Source: Phaeobacter italicus
GTDB lineage: Bacteria; Pseudomonadota; Alphaproteobacteria; Rhodobacterales; Rhodobacteraceae
Assembly (NCBI RefSeq): GCF_001258055.1
Contig: NZ_CVRM01000011.1
Span: 124,001-188,000 of the forward strand
DNA: 64,000 nucleotides
Reading direction: 5' to 3'
The notes beneath the pieces are model-generated. The model had not been told where the DNA came from. It was given only the letters and a program-made list of their open reading frames with translations, and ran no database searches. Below, piece after piece: positions 1 through 9,009 of this stretch (the first letter of the stretch is position 1; each line of letters starts with the position of its first letter). Both the position numbers and the translations under genes were made by a program.

Positions 1-410
1 TTGGGCCGCGCAGCGGCGGTGGTTCGGCCCCCGTTGCACCCGCGTCACCATCAACCGTGCCTGCTGCGCCGGACGTAGCGGCCACGCCGCTTGCACCGCT
101 GGAGGCCGGGACCACATCTGTTGCACCGGCACCGGGAACGTCCGCAACCAGTGCAGGCTACACGGGGCGCGCCACAACAGTGGCGAGCCTTGGTGATCCG
201 TCCCAACCGGGCCTGTGGATGGAGACGCCGCTTGTCTCTTCTGCGCAGCGCGCGCGGGTACGCAGCCCCCGTGGCAACGAGGTCGTGCTGACCCTGCGAC
301 CGATCGAAGGGGCTGCCGGTGCAGGAAGCCGCCTGTCGATTGATGCGATGCGCGCGTTGGGGTTGCCGTTGACCGAACTGGTAGAGGTTCAGGTTCTGCC
401 AGCGGGCTGA
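1..410 (+). CDS. Partial CDS, Ala/Pro/Ser-rich secreted-type protein (C-terminal part)
   Basis: The reading frame is open from the window edge (first whole codon at base 3), so the 5' end and any signal peptide lie outside. The visible part starts with a low-complexity Gly/Ala/Pro/Ser/Thr-rich stretch of about 50 residues, as in periplasmic linkers. A compact domain follows, with a GLWMETPLV segment and an RLSIDAMRALGLPLTEL segment near the C-terminus. I recall small Rhodobacterales proteins of this type labelled D-galactarate dehydratase, but nothing here supports that enzymatic role. A lipoprotein or envelope protein is more plausible. Function unknown. Confidence 0.6.
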   Translation, partial: GPRSGGGSAPVAPASPSTVPAAPDVAATPLAPLEAGTTSVAPAPGTSATSAGYTGRATTVASLGDPSQPGLWMETPLVSSAQRARVRSPRGNEVVLTLRPIEGAAGAGSRLSIDAMRALGLPLTELVEVQVLPAG

Positions 411-440
411 GCGGGCCAGCCTGGTAAGTTGGGAGTAAAT

Positions 441-470
441 CAAAACGGCGCGGGTGACCGCGCCGTTTTG
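441..470. terminator. Bidirectional rho-independent terminator
   Basis: A perfect 12-bp stem (CAAAACGGCGCG paired with CGCGCCGTTTTG) encloses a 6-base loop. A-runs and T-runs at the stem base let it act on both strands. It lies between the convergent ends of the partial plus-strand gene and the minus-strand glycosylase gene. Confidence 0.8.
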
Positions 471-501
471 GTGTTTGCCACATGGTCCGTTGGACGACCG
501 G

Positions 502-1230
502 TCAGCTTGCCGCGTCCTCCTGCGAGGAGGCGGCTGCGCCTTGTTGTGCGGACTTGCGCAGGTATTTGGCCGCTTCCTTGCGGGCAAAGGCTTTCATCGC
601 TTCGCCATGCTGCAGCAGAAAGGCGCGGCTCATGTCCGGGTCATGTTTTGACAGATCACGGATCCACCAGGCGACCGCCTTTTGGATGAACCAGTTGCGA
701 TCATGGACATAGCTGGCGGCCCAGGCGACGATCTGTTCGCGCTGGTCCAGTTCGGCAGGTTTCGGGTTGGCCAGTTTCGCCCAGGGCAAAGTGCTGACCA
801 ATGCGGCGCGGCGGGTCCACATGTGTTCTGACGTGGTCCATTCGCTGATCTCCTCCAGCCGCGCCGGCTGGGCCTGAAGGCGCTTGCCGATGGCTGATGC
901 AACCGCATCCGCGATGGCCCAGCTGTCAAAGTCCGCAACCCAAGATGTCTGCAGCTGCCAAACGGCCTCGTCTTCCTTGATCCGAGCCTGCGTCAGCAAC
1001 TTGGCCGCCAGAATGCGGGCCTCAAAGATGTTGCTCTGCCACAACTCTGCTGCAAGGTTGATGCGGGCGTCGAGGTCAAGTTGCTGTCGCCAGCTCTTGG
1101 CCAGATCGTTGAGCGCAACATTCGAAACGCCAAGCACCTCGCGGCTCTGCTTGTGGTAGGCCGCCATCTGTTCTGCCCGGCCCGGCTCAATATGGGTCCT
1201 CAGCGCCTCCAGCGCGTCGTCGCAGGTCAT
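502..1230 (-). CDS. DNA alkylation repair protein, AlkD-like
   Basis: A 242-residue all-helical HEAT-like protein resembling the AlkD family of DNA glycosylases, which remove bulky or positively charged alkylated bases without flipping the base. Family features visible are the W-A-I-A-D segment with Asp108 (equivalent to the catalytic Asp), a W-x-R-R segment with Arg141, and the F-I-Q-K-A-x-x-W stretch at about 181-188. The ATG overlaps the glmS stop codon by 4 bases, so it is probably translated from the glmU-glmS transcript. Alkylation repair downstream of cell-wall precursor genes looks like shared transcription rather than shared pathway. Family call is firm; substrate range is unknown. 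Confidence 0.85.
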   Translation of the reverse strand: MTCDDALEALRTHIEPGRAEQMAAYHKQSREVLGVSNVALNDLAKSWRQQLDLDARINLAAELWQSNIFEARILAAKLLTQARIKEDEAVWQLQTSWVADFDSWAIADAVASAIGKRLQAQPARLEEISEWTTSEHMWTRRAALVSTLPWAKLANPKPAELDQREQIVAWAASYVHDRNWFIQKAVAWWIRDLSKHDPDMSRAFLLQHGEAMKAFARKEAAKYLRKSAQQGAAASSQEDAAS

Positions 1231-3035
1231 TCGACGGTCACGGATTTGGCGAGGTTTCGAGGCTGGTCCACATCGGTGCCCTTGGCAATCGCGGTGAAAT
1301 AGGCGATCTGCTGCGCCGGTACGGCATAGAGGATCGGCGCGAGCGCATCAGGGATCTGCGGCATGATGATCACCTCATGGGTGCCTTCGCCAGCGATCTT
1401 TGCGCCTTCGGCATCAGTCACCAGGATCACCTTGCCACCACGGGCCATGACCTCCTGCATGTTGGAGACTGTTTTCTCAAACAACTCGTCTCGCGGAGCC
1501 AGCACCACCACGGGCACCTTTTCATCAATCAATGCAATCGGCCCATGTTTCAGTTCGCCGCTGGCGTAGCCTTCGGCGTGGATATAGCTCAGTTCCTTCA
1601 GCTTCAGCGCACCCTCAAGTGCCAATGGGTACAGCTGGCCCCGGCCAAGGAAGATGATGTCCTGAGCCTTGGCAAGGCTGCGGGCAGAGGCGGCAATCTG
1701 TTTTTCGCCTGCGAGCGACTGGTGGATCAGTCCGGGCAGGGATCGCAGATCACCCGGCATGCCATCAGGCAGTGGCAGGCCACGCTGTTCAGCAGCACGC
1801 AGCGCCAACAGCAGCAGGATCGACAGCTGACAGGTAAAGGCCTTGGTGGATGCGACCGAAATCTCGGGCCCGGCATGAAGCGGCAGGATCACATCGCTTT
1901 CACGTGCGATCGAACTCTCGGGTACGTTGACCAGCCCGACGATCTTTTCTGCCTTGCCGTCCATATACCGCAGCGCTGCCAGCGTATCGGCTGTTTCGCC
2001 GGACTGAGAAACAAACAACGCAAGCGTATTGGGTGCCACAGGAGGCTCGCGATAGCGGAACTCCGAGGCCACATCGACCTCAACCGGCAGACGGGCGATC
2101 CGTTCAAACCAGTATTTGGCGACCATGCAGGCGTAGAACGCAGTGCCGCAGGCCACCATCGTGAGACGCTCGACTTTGGTGAAATCCAGCCCCTCCGGCA
2201 GGGTGATCTCTGCGTTGTCGTTCATGTAGGCCTTGAGCGCGCGATCAATGGCGACGGGCTGCTCCGCAATCTCCTTGGCCATGAAATGCTTGTGCCCGTC
2301 TTTGTCGACGCGGGCGTTTTCCAGAACGATCTTGCGCTTTTCGCGGTTTGCAATCGCGCCGCGCTGGTCGCGGATTTCAAGGCTGTTGCGGGTCAGGACC
2401 GCGAAATCGCCCTCTTCCAGGTAGCTGATTTCATCCGTGAAAGGCGCGAGCGCGATGGCATCGGAGCCAACAAACATCTCGCCGTCGCCATGACCCACCG
2501 CCAGGGGGGAGCCCTTGCGCGCCGCGATCATCAGATCCTCCTCGCCTTCAAACAAGAAGGCGAGGGCAAACGCCCCATCAAGCTGCTGAACGGTTTCGTA
2601 GGCCGCATCAACGGGGGCTTTCCCGTCGGCAATCAACGACTCGCACAGAAGGGCGACAGTTTCCGTGTCGGTTTCAGTGGCAAAGGTGATGCCCTTGCGG
2701 CCCAGATCCGCGCGCAGGTCCTTGAAGTTCTCGATGATGCCATTGTGAACAACAGCAACACGGCCCGCGCGGTGGGGGTGGGCGTTGCCCACGGTCGGGG
2801 CCCCGTGGGTGGCCCAACGGGTGTGACCGATGCCGGATTTTCCAGCCAGCGGCTCATGCACCAAAAGGTCCGATAGATTGGCGAGCTTGCCCACCGCACG
2901 GCGCCGGGCGAGATCACCGTTGTTGACGGTTGCAATCCCGGCGCTGTCGTAGCCGCGGTATTCCAGCCGCTTCAGTGCCTCGACAAGAATGGGGGCTGCC
3001 TCGTGATTGCCGAGAACACCGACGATGCCACACAT
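1227..3035 (-). CDS. glmS: Glutamine--fructose-6-phosphate aminotransferase (isomerizing)
   Basis: Makes glucosamine-6-phosphate from fructose-6-phosphate and glutamine, the first committed step to UDP-GlcNAc for peptidoglycan and lipid A. The protein starts MCGIVGVLGN, with Cys2 as the N-terminal nucleophile of the class II glutaminase domain (about 1-220). Two SIS sugar-isomerase domains follow, including SQSGETADT and the STKAFTCQ stretch, and the protein ends in the family pattern RNLAKSVTVE. Its 602 residues are usual for the family. The start codon overlaps the glmU stop by one base (TAATG), giving translational coupling. No glmS ribozyme-like leader could fit between the two genes. Confidence 0.97.
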   Translation of the reverse strand: MCGIVGVLGNHEAAPILVEALKRLEYRGYDSAGIATVNNGDLARRRAVGKLANLSDLLVHEPLAGKSGIGHTRWATHGAPTVGNAHPHRAGRVAVVHNGIIENFKDLRADLGRKGITFATETDTETVALLCESLIADGKAPVDAAYETVQQLDGAFALAFLFEGEEDLMIAARKGSPLAVGHGDGEMFVGSDAIALAPFTDEISYLEEGDFAVLTRNSLEIRDQRGAIANREKRKIVLENARVDKDGHKHFMAKEIAEQPVAIDRALKAYMNDNAEITLPEGLDFTKVERLTMVACGTAFYACMVAKYWFERIARLPVEVDVASEFRYREPPVAPNTLALFVSQSGETADTLAALRYMDGKAEKIVGLVNVPESSIARESDVILPLHAGPEISVASTKAFTCQLSILLLLALRAAEQRGLPLPDGMPGDLRSLPGLIHQSLAGEKQIAASARSLAKAQDIIFLGRGQLYPLALEGALKLKELSYIHAEGYASGELKHGPIALIDEKVPVVVLAPRDELFEKTVSNMQEVMARGGKVILVTDAEGAKIAGEGTHEVIIMPQIPDALAPILYAVPAQQIAYFTAIAKGTDVDQPRNLAKSVTVE

Positions 3036-4390
3036 TATTCGGCTCCTTTCTGGAGACGGGCCTTCTTGGCGCGCAGCATGTCCATCAGCTTGCGGGCTCG
3101 GCCGGGTTTGTTTTGCTGTTCGGCGCGGCCAAGGGCCAGCGCGCCGTCCTCGATATTCTTGGTCACCACTGTGCCTGTCGCGGTCATGGCCTCATGACCC
3201 ACCTTGACCGGCGCAATCAGCATGGTGTTCGAGCCGATAAAGGCGCGCGCACCAATTTCGGTGCGGTGCTTCATCACGCCGTCGTAGTTGCAGGTGATGG
3301 TGCCCGCCCCGATGTTGGTGGCGGCTCCGACGCTGGCGTCGCCGATATAGCTCAGATGGTTGACCTTGGCGCCTTCGGCGATCTCGGCGTTTTTGATTTC
3401 GACAAAGTTGCCGATATGCGTGTCTTCGGCGAGCTCCGCTCCGGGGCGCAGGCGCGCATACGGGCCGACCTTGGCGCCGCGCGAGACATGACAGCCTTCC
3501 AAATGGGAAAACGCCCGGATCAAGGCGCCGCTTTCCACTGTGACGCCGGGACCGAAAACCACATTGGGTTCGATCACAGTGTCTCGCCCGATCATGGTGT
3601 CAAACGCCAGGTAGACGGTTTCCGGCGCCATCAGCGTTACGCCCAGATCCAGCAGCTCTGCACGCGCCTTGGCCTGGAATACGGCATCTGCCTTTGCCAG
3701 TTCCGCACGGGAGTTGATGCCAAGCGTCTCAGCCTCATCGCAGGACACGGCGGTGACACTCAGGCCTTCGGCGCGCGCAAGGGCAGGCAGGTCCGTCAGA
3801 TAGTATTCCCCGGCGGCATTGTCGTTGCCGACCTTCTCCAGCAGTCCAAGCATCTGCTTTGCGTCGCCTGCCATCAGACCAGAGTTGCAGAAGGTGATTG
3901 TCCGCTCTTCCTCGCTTGCGTCCTTGTACTCGACGATCTTTTCGAGCGTATCGCCCCGCATCACCAACCGGCCATAGCGTGCAGGATCTGCGGCCTCAAA
4001 GCCCAGGACGACCAGATCGGCGCGGGCGCGAGCGGCGACCATGCGTTCGATGGTGTCGGCGCTGATGAACGGCGTATCACCGTAAAGCACCACGATATCC
4101 CCATCAAATCCCGAAAGGGCATCCTTGGCCTGCGCGACGGCGTGACCGGTGCCCAGCTGTTCTTCTTGCAGCACCACGGTGGCTGTTTCGTCGATCTCGG
4201 CAACTGCTGCGCGGACCAGATCAGCCCCGTGACCGGCCACCACGATGGTGCGTTCCGGCTCAAGCGACCGCCCGGCGACCATGGCGTGTTCCAGCATCGG
4301 AACCTGCGCAATCGGATGCAGAACCTTTGGAAGGTCAGAGTTCATCCGCGTGCCTTTGCCTGCGGCCAGAATGACGAGGGCTGTGCTCAT
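3035..4390 (-). CDS. glmU: Bifunctional UDP-GlcNAc pyrophosphorylase / glucosamine-1-phosphate N-acetyltransferase
   Basis: Catalyses the last two steps to UDP-GlcNAc: acetylation of GlcN-1-P, then uridylylation. The N-terminal nucleotidyltransferase domain has the signature LAAGKGTRM at 8-16. The C-terminal half is a left-handed beta-helix of hexapeptide repeats (for example IGNFVEIKNAEI and NIGAGTITCNYDG), the acetyltransferase part. Its 451 residues match the family. It is the first gene of the minus-strand glmU-glmS-glycosylase unit, divergent from the HAD phosphatase gene. Confidence 0.97.
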   Translation of the reverse strand: MSTALVILAAGKGTRMNSDLPKVLHPIAQVPMLEHAMVAGRSLEPERTIVVAGHGADLVRAAVAEIDETATVVLQEEQLGTGHAVAQAKDALSGFDGDIVVLYGDTPFISADTIERMVAARARADLVVLGFEAADPARYGRLVMRGDTLEKIVEYKDASEEERTITFCNSGLMAGDAKQMLGLLEKVGNDNAAGEYYLTDLPALARAEGLSVTAVSCDEAETLGINSRAELAKADAVFQAKARAELLDLGVTLMAPETVYLAFDTMIGRDTVIEPNVVFGPGVTVESGALIRAFSHLEGCHVSRGAKVGPYARLRPGAELAEDTHIGNFVEIKNAEIAEGAKVNHLSYIGDASVGAATNIGAGTITCNYDGVMKHRTEIGARAFIGSNTMLIAPVKVGHEAMTATGTVVTKNIEDGALALGRAEQQNKPGRARKLMDMLRAKKARLQKGAE

Positions 4391-4423
4391 GTTTTCTTTT
4401 CTCTTTGTCTTTTCAGCGCCCCC

Positions 4424-4451
4424 GTTTTATCCGCTAACAGCAGGCGTGCAA
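4424..4451 (-). promoter_or_regulatory. Candidate glmU promoter
   Basis: On the minus strand a TTGCAC box (4446-4451) is followed after 16 bases by TAAAAC (4424-4429), about 35 bases before the glmU start. The match to a housekeeping sigma promoter is moderate and position is the main support. Confidence 0.35.
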
Positions 4452-4522
4452 GGCAAAGCGCCATCAAACAAGGTTGCGTCCTGCAACAAGCGGCGGCGGA
4501 AATGCGCCGAGAGAGGGTAAAT

Positions 4523-5191
4523 ATGCGAACTGTTATCTTCGATCTGGATGGCACATTGGCGGACACGTCGGGTGATCTGCTTGCTGCTGCCAATGCCTGT
4601 TTCCGTGAGATGGGTTTGGGTGATCTGCTGACGCGAGAGCGAGATGCCGGCACCGCATTGCGGGGGGGCAAGGCCATGTTGACTGCTGGTCTTGAGCGCG
4701 CTGGAAAGTTTGAAGAGGCGCTGGTGGAGGAGTTCTATCCGGTTCTGCTGTCGCATTACCGGGATGCGATTGACCATCACACCGTCATGTACCCCGGTGC
4801 GATGGATGCGGTGGAGCAGCTGAAATCCGATGGGTTTGGCGTTGGGATCTGCACCAACAAACCCGAAGCTCTGGCTGAGAAACTGATGCAGAGCCTGGGT
4901 GTGCGGGATGCGTTTCATTCGCTTGTGGGCGCCGACACGCTGCCGGTGCGCAAACCCGATCCCGCGCCGCTGTTTGAAGCCGCGCGCCGGGCCGGTGGTG
5001 CCCCCGACAAGACCATTCTCATTGGCGATACCATCACGGACCGTACCACTTCGGCCAATGCTGGGGTGCCGTCGGTTCTTGTGACCTTTGGCCCATCGGG
5101 CGAAGACATGGCCGCGCTCAAGCCCGAAGCCCTGCTGTCAGATTTTGCGCATTTGCCTGCCATCGTGGCAGAGTTGATTGGCCGCAACTGA
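4523..5191 (+). CDS. HAD-superfamily phosphatase, phosphoglycolate phosphatase-like
   Basis: A 222-residue HAD subfamily IA hydrolase. Motif I is D-L-D-G-T at 7-11 (nucleophile Asp7), a helical cap follows, motif II is the C-T-N-K-P segment, motif III is the Lys of VRKPDP, and motif IV is GDTITD. The family includes phosphoglycolate phosphatase Gph, which clears 2-phosphoglycolate; substrate cannot be fixed from sequence. The ATG was chosen because GAGAGG lies 7-8 bases upstream and residue 1 directly precedes the catalytic strand. The longer open frame upstream is antisense to glmU and not coding. Confidence 0.88.
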   Translation: MRTVIFDLDGTLADTSGDLLAAANACFREMGLGDLLTRERDAGTALRGGKAMLTAGLERAGKFEEALVEEFYPVLLSHYRDAIDHHTVMYPGAMDAVEQLKSDGFGVGICTNKPEALAEKLMQSLGVRDAFHSLVGADTLPVRKPDPAPLFEAARRAGGAPDKTILIGDTITDRTTSANAGVPSVLVTFGPSGEDMAALKPEALLSDFAHLPAIVAELIGRN

Positions 5192-5289
5192 TTTGGGTTG
5201 CACAGCGCGAGGATGAATTCTGTGGCATGGCAGCCGATCTGGTGATCTGAGCCTTGACCTGCTTCGTCATGGCGCGCACTACTCGGCCC

Positions 5290-6510
5290 ATGACGGACGT
5301 TTTCAAGGGTAACTTTACCCAGCAAGAACCCATCCCCGAAGCCGCCATCGAGGCCGCAGTCGACGTGATGCGTCACGGTCGGCTCCATCGGTATAATGTG
5401 GCAGACGGCGAGGCGGGGGAAACCACCCTTCTGGAAGAAGAGTTTGCGGCCCAGATGGGCGCGCCCTATGCGCTTGCGGTGGCGTCGGGTGGCTATGCGC
5501 TTGCAACGGCCTTGCGGGCGGTTGGGGTGAAGCCGGGGGACAGGGTTCTGACAAACGCCTTTACCCTCGCGCCGGTGCCGGGCTCTATCGCCTCGGTTGG
5601 GGCGCGGCCGGTCTATGTCGGTGTCACCGAGGCTTTGACGCTGGATCTGGAGGATCTGGCCGGGCAGCTTGCGCAGGCAGATCATCCTAAGGTGCTCATG
5701 CTGTCGCACATGCGGGGCCATCTTTGCGATATGGACCGATTGATGGAGATCTGTGACGCTGCCGGGGTCACGGTGATTGAGGATTGCGCCCACACGATGG
5801 GCGCGCGCTGGAATGGCACGCTGTCCGGTCGGCACGGCGCGGTTGGGTGTTATTCCTGCCAGACATACAAACACGTGAATTCGGGCGAAGGTGGCTTGCT
5901 GGTGACTTCGGACGAGGAGATCGCCGCCCGCGCGATCATGCTCTCTGGCTCTTACATGCTGTATTCTCGCCACCGTGCGGCACCGGATCCGGAAGTCTTT
6001 GAGCGGGTGAAATATGTGACCCCGAATATTTCCGGGCGCATGGACAATCTGCGGGCAGCCATTTTGCGGCCGCAGCTGCAGGATCTTGAGGCGCAGGTGG
6101 ACCGCTGGAATGCCCGTTATCGTCGGCTTGAAGCAGGGCTGCGCGATACACCTGGGCTGACCGTGATCGACCGCCCTGAACCTGAGCACTTTGTCGGATC
6201 GTCCATTCAGTTCCTGCTCTTGGATTGGTCTGCGGACGGGGTCGAAGACGTCCTGCGCCGCTGTGCTGCCCGTGGAGTTGAACTGAAATGGTTTGGTGCG
6301 CCTGAACCGGTTGCCTTTACCTCTCGCTATGACAGCTGGCGGTATGCCGACGCACCTGCCATGCCCAAAACAGACAGGGTGTTGGCGGGCATTATCGATA
6401 TGCGCGTACCGCTGACCTTTTCGCTTGAGGATTGCGACCAGATTGCTCGCATTATCCGCAGTGAAGTCAGCGCTGTTTTTCAGGCGGGTGGCGCAGCGCC
6501 TGGCGTCTGA
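5290..6510 (+). CDS. DegT/DnrJ/EryC1/StrS-family PLP-dependent aminotransferase
   Basis: A fold type I aminotransferase-like protein of 406 residues. The PLP Lys is probably Lys194 in QTYKHVNSGEGG, and the cofactor-binding Asp lies in VIEDCAH (about 163-169). Family members usually transaminate keto-sugars on nucleotide carriers, but no sugar-nucleotide genes are nearby, so this is an isolated copy of unknown substrate. ATGs at 5269 and 5290 and a TTG at 5254 are in frame with no clear Shine-Dalgarno. I prefer 5290 because MTDVFKGNFTQ begins the conserved region. Confidence 0.85.
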   Translation: MTDVFKGNFTQQEPIPEAAIEAAVDVMRHGRLHRYNVADGEAGETTLLEEEFAAQMGAPYALAVASGGYALATALRAVGVKPGDRVLTNAFTLAPVPGSIASVGARPVYVGVTEALTLDLEDLAGQLAQADHPKVLMLSHMRGHLCDMDRLMEICDAAGVTVIEDCAHTMGARWNGTLSGRHGAVGCYSCQTYKHVNSGEGGLLVTSDEEIAARAIMLSGSYMLYSRHRAAPDPEVFERVKYVTPNISGRMDNLRAAILRPQLQDLEAQVDRWNARYRRLEAGLRDTPGLTVIDRPEPEHFVGSSIQFLLLDWSADGVEDVLRRCAARGVELKWFGAPEPVAFTSRYDSWRYADAPAMPKTDRVLAGIIDMRVPLTFSLEDCDQIARIIRSEVSAVFQAGGAAPGV

Positions 6511-6548
6511 CGGTCTGTTTTCCCCGCCCGTGTCGGCGCCGTGATGGA

Positions 6549-7613
6549 TCAGGCTGCATCCAGGACAGGGTGTTGGTTTTTGGCGAGCCGTTGAATCAGC
6601 CGCTTCTGGCGGGCTGTCTCCGGTATCGGGCGGGCAGATGCGGCCGCGGTTCCGGTGCGGTGCACAAGATGGGGAAAGAGCGCTTGCAGCTCTTCCTGTG
6701 CGGCTGGGGTAAGCGCAGCAAAAGACCGCTCAGTCACCAAAAGGCTTTCACTTGGGGCGCCGTTGGCCCGGACAATTTCATGATTGTCGAACAACATGTG
6801 AAAGTAGCTGACGGGCTCTGTGCCCTCGCTGATTTCGATGCCGGGCAGGTCAGTCAGCCTTATGGCTGGCAGCAGGATTTCCTGGCTGCCAAACATGCGC
6901 CCTGCCACGCGAGAGCGCACCAGCATCCGGTGTTGCCGTGAAACCTCCAGCGGCTGTGTCGGAAGACCCGCGCCCAATGCACCGGTGTCGATGCGCACCG
7001 GCTTCAGTTTGGCGTTGCGTGTCATTTCGTCGGGCCGAACAACCCGCCGCCCGATCCAGCGCAGCGGCTTTGCACCGGTTTCGGTGAGGATGATGTCACC
7101 GGCTTGCAGGGTTTCGATCGCGCGAGGCCCGTCTGGCGTTCCAATCATCGTGCCACCGCAAAAGCACACAATCAGGGAGATGTTGTCGACAATCGCGCCG
7201 AGACTGTTGTCTTTGCCCAGCTCTGTCAGGCGGAGGGTGTAGTCGCCCGCGCTGTCAAAGGTCACGTCGAGGCTGACCTGGGTAAAGCTGTTGGTGGTTG
7301 GAAGGACTGTCATGGAGGCGATGACAGTGCCGTCAGATGCCAGAACCTCAACGGCAAAACCTTCGGTTCCGGCCTGATTGAGCGACGCATTGCGCAGTGC
7401 TGCATCCAGGGTGACCGCCGTTTGGATCGGGCCATCAACGCGGAACGTCTGCTGCATCACCGTGGTCTGATTGGCACGACCGTCCATTTCGGCCACCCGG
7501 TTGGAGGAGCCGTTGTTGAGATAGGCACCCTCGCTATAGCTCGTCTCAAGGTCATTTCCGGTCCAATAGGCCGAGCCGGAATCAAAGGTGCCGTTGATGA
7601 TCAGATTACGCAT
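6549..7613 (-). CDS. Hint-domain protein with N-terminal jelly-roll-like domain (Hint copy 1)
   Basis: About 354 residues. The N-terminal part (3-148, starting NLIINGTFDSG) has the look of a DUF642/carbohydrate-binding beta-sandwich. The C-terminal part is a Hedgehog/intein (Hint) domain: nucleophile Cys152 in CFCGGTMIGT, R-A-I-E-x-L-Q-A-G-D, His228 in SRQHRMLV, and the conserved Y-F-H-M-L-F-D-N-H segment. Such domains can cleave at the Cys, here possibly releasing the N-terminal domain. No C-extein or signal peptide is seen, suggesting non-classical export. A GTG at 7652 is an alternative start adding 13 residues. It is an isolated gene. Confidence 0.82.
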   Translation of the reverse strand: MRNLIINGTFDSGSAYWTGNDLETSYSEGAYLNNGSSNRVAEMDGRANQTTVMQQTFRVDGPIQTAVTLDAALRNASLNQAGTEGFAVEVLASDGTVIASMTVLPTTNSFTQVSLDVTFDSAGDYTLRLTELGKDNSLGAIVDNISLIVCFCGGTMIGTPDGPRAIETLQAGDIILTETGAKPLRWIGRRVVRPDEMTRNAKLKPVRIDTGALGAGLPTQPLEVSRQHRMLVRSRVAGRMFGSQEILLPAIRLTDLPGIEISEGTEPVSYFHMLFDNHEIVRANGAPSESLLVTERSFAALTPAAQEELQALFPHLVHRTGTAAASARPIPETARQKRLIQRLAKNQHPVLDAA

Positions 7614-7743
7614 TGGGCTGCCACGGGTTACCAAAACCTGAATTGTTGTCACACGATACTATGGCGCAAGCAAGGCAACCCTTGGATGTTTGTTAATGTT
7701 TCAATCGCTTGTGAAGGTTTAGCGGTCTGCTGTGCGAGGTTGT

Positions 7744-7787
7744 TGACTGGGGGCGGGGTATATGCCTATTAATGAACAACTGTTCAA
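7744..7787 (+). promoter_or_regulatory. Candidate ivd promoter with palindromic operator
   Basis: TTGACT (7744-7749) and TATTAA (7768-7773), spaced 18 bases, form a plausible promoter 25-30 bases before the ribosome site of ivd. The palindrome TGAACA-AC-TGTTCA (7774-7787) directly follows the -10 box, where a repressor would cover the transcription start. The regulator is unknown. Confidence 0.45.
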
Positions 7788-7812
7788 TAATGGATTGGTT
7801 CGGGAGGAATCG

Positions 7813-8973
7813 ATGTTTAACGCGAGTATGACCTTCGACCTGGGCGAGGACGTGAACGCCCTTCGCGATATGGTGCATCGTTGGGCGCAAGAGCGCATCA
7901 AGCCGATGGCGCAGGAAATCGATCAGAAAAACGAGTTCCCCGCCGAACTGTGGCAGGAGATGGGGGAGCTGGGTCTGCTCGGTATCACGGTGCCCGAAGA
8001 ATTCGGTGGTGCAGGCATGTCCTATCTGGCCCACACTGTTGCGGTCGAAGAAATCGCCCGCGCCAGCGCCTCGGTGTCGCTGTCCTATGGGGCGCATTCG
8101 AACCTCTGCGTGAACCAGATCAAACTGAACGCCAGTGAAGAGCAAAAGCAGAAGTATCTGCCGCGGCTGATTTCCGGCGAACATGTCGGCGCCCTGGCGA
8201 TGTCCGAAGCGGGCGCTGGGTCTGACGTTGTGTCGATGAGCCTGCGGGCCGAAAAGCGCAATGACCACTTCCGTTTGAACGGCAACAAATACTGGATCAC
8301 CAACGGCCCCGATGCTGACACTCTGGTGGTCTATGCCAAAACGGATCCTGAGGCTGGTTCCAAAGGGATCACGGCTTTCCTCATCGAAAAGGAAATGAAG
8401 GGCTTTTCCACTTCGCAGCACTTCGACAAGCTGGGGATGCGTGGGTCCAATACGGCAGAGCTGGTCTTTGAGGATGTGGAAGTCCCGTTTGAGAACATTC
8501 TGGGCGAAGAGGGCAAGGGCGTGCGCGTCCTGATGTCCGGTCTCGACTACGAGCGTGTTGTCTTGGCAGGTATCGGCACCGGGATCATGGCCGCCTGCAT
8601 GGACGAGATGATGCCTTACATGAAAGAACGTAAACAGTTCGGCCAGCCGATCGGGAACTTCCAGCTGATGCAGGGCAAGATCGCGGATATGTACACCGCG
8701 ATGAACACCGCCCGGGCCTATGTCTATGAAGTCGCAAAGGCCTGTGACAAGGGCACCGTCACCCGGCAGGACGCAGCAGCGTGCTGCCTCTATGCTTCTG
8801 AGGTTGCGATGACGCAGGCTCATCAGGCGGTTCAGGCTTTTGGCGGTGCAGGGTATCTCAACGACAATCCGGTTGGCCGGATCTTCCGCGATGCCAAGCT
8901 GATGGAAATCGGCGCAGGCACCAGCGAAATTCGCCGCATGCTGATTGGCCGCGAGCTGATGGGCCAGATGTAA
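7813..8973 (+). CDS. ivd: Isovaleryl-CoA dehydrogenase
   Basis: FAD enzyme oxidising isovaleryl-CoA to 3-methylcrotonyl-CoA in leucine breakdown and passing electrons to ETF. Its 386 residues fit the acyl-CoA dehydrogenase fold. The active-site Glu at about 247 lies in [10 protein letters not shown], the position used by isovaleryl-CoA dehydrogenases rather than the later Glu of medium-chain enzymes. The end has [22 protein letters not shown] and [10 protein letters not shown] signatures. The start at 7813 has GGGAGG 6 bases upstream; an earlier in-frame ATG at 7762 lies in the promoter region. The genes for the next pathway steps follow. Confidence 0.95.
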   Translation: MFNASMTFDLGEDVNALRDMVHRWAQERIKPMAQEIDQKNEFPAELWQEMGELGLLGITVPEEFGGAGMSYLAHTVAVEEIARASASVSLSYGAHSNLCVNQIKLNASEEQKQKYLPRLISGEHVGALAMSEAGAGSDVVSMSLRAEKRNDHFRLNGNKYWITNGPDADTLVVYAKTDPEAGSKGITAFLIEKEMKGFSTSQHFDKLGMRGSNTAELVFEDVEVPFENILGEEGKGVRVLMSGLDYERVVLAGIGTGIMAACMDEMMPYMKERKQFGQPIGNFQLMQGKIADMYTAMNTARAYVYEVAKACDKGTVTRQDAAACCLYASEVAMTQAHQAVQAFGGAGYLNDNPVGRIFRDAKLMEIGAGTSEIRRMLIGRELMGQM

Positions 8974-9009
8974 TGGCGCTCCGGTCCTGATCAGAACAAG
9001 GATGCAGTC

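Noticed and set aside
2930-4522. Upstream part of the 753-codon frame containing the HAD phosphatase
   Set aside because: It is antisense to glmU; the phosphatase has its own start and ribosome site at 4523.
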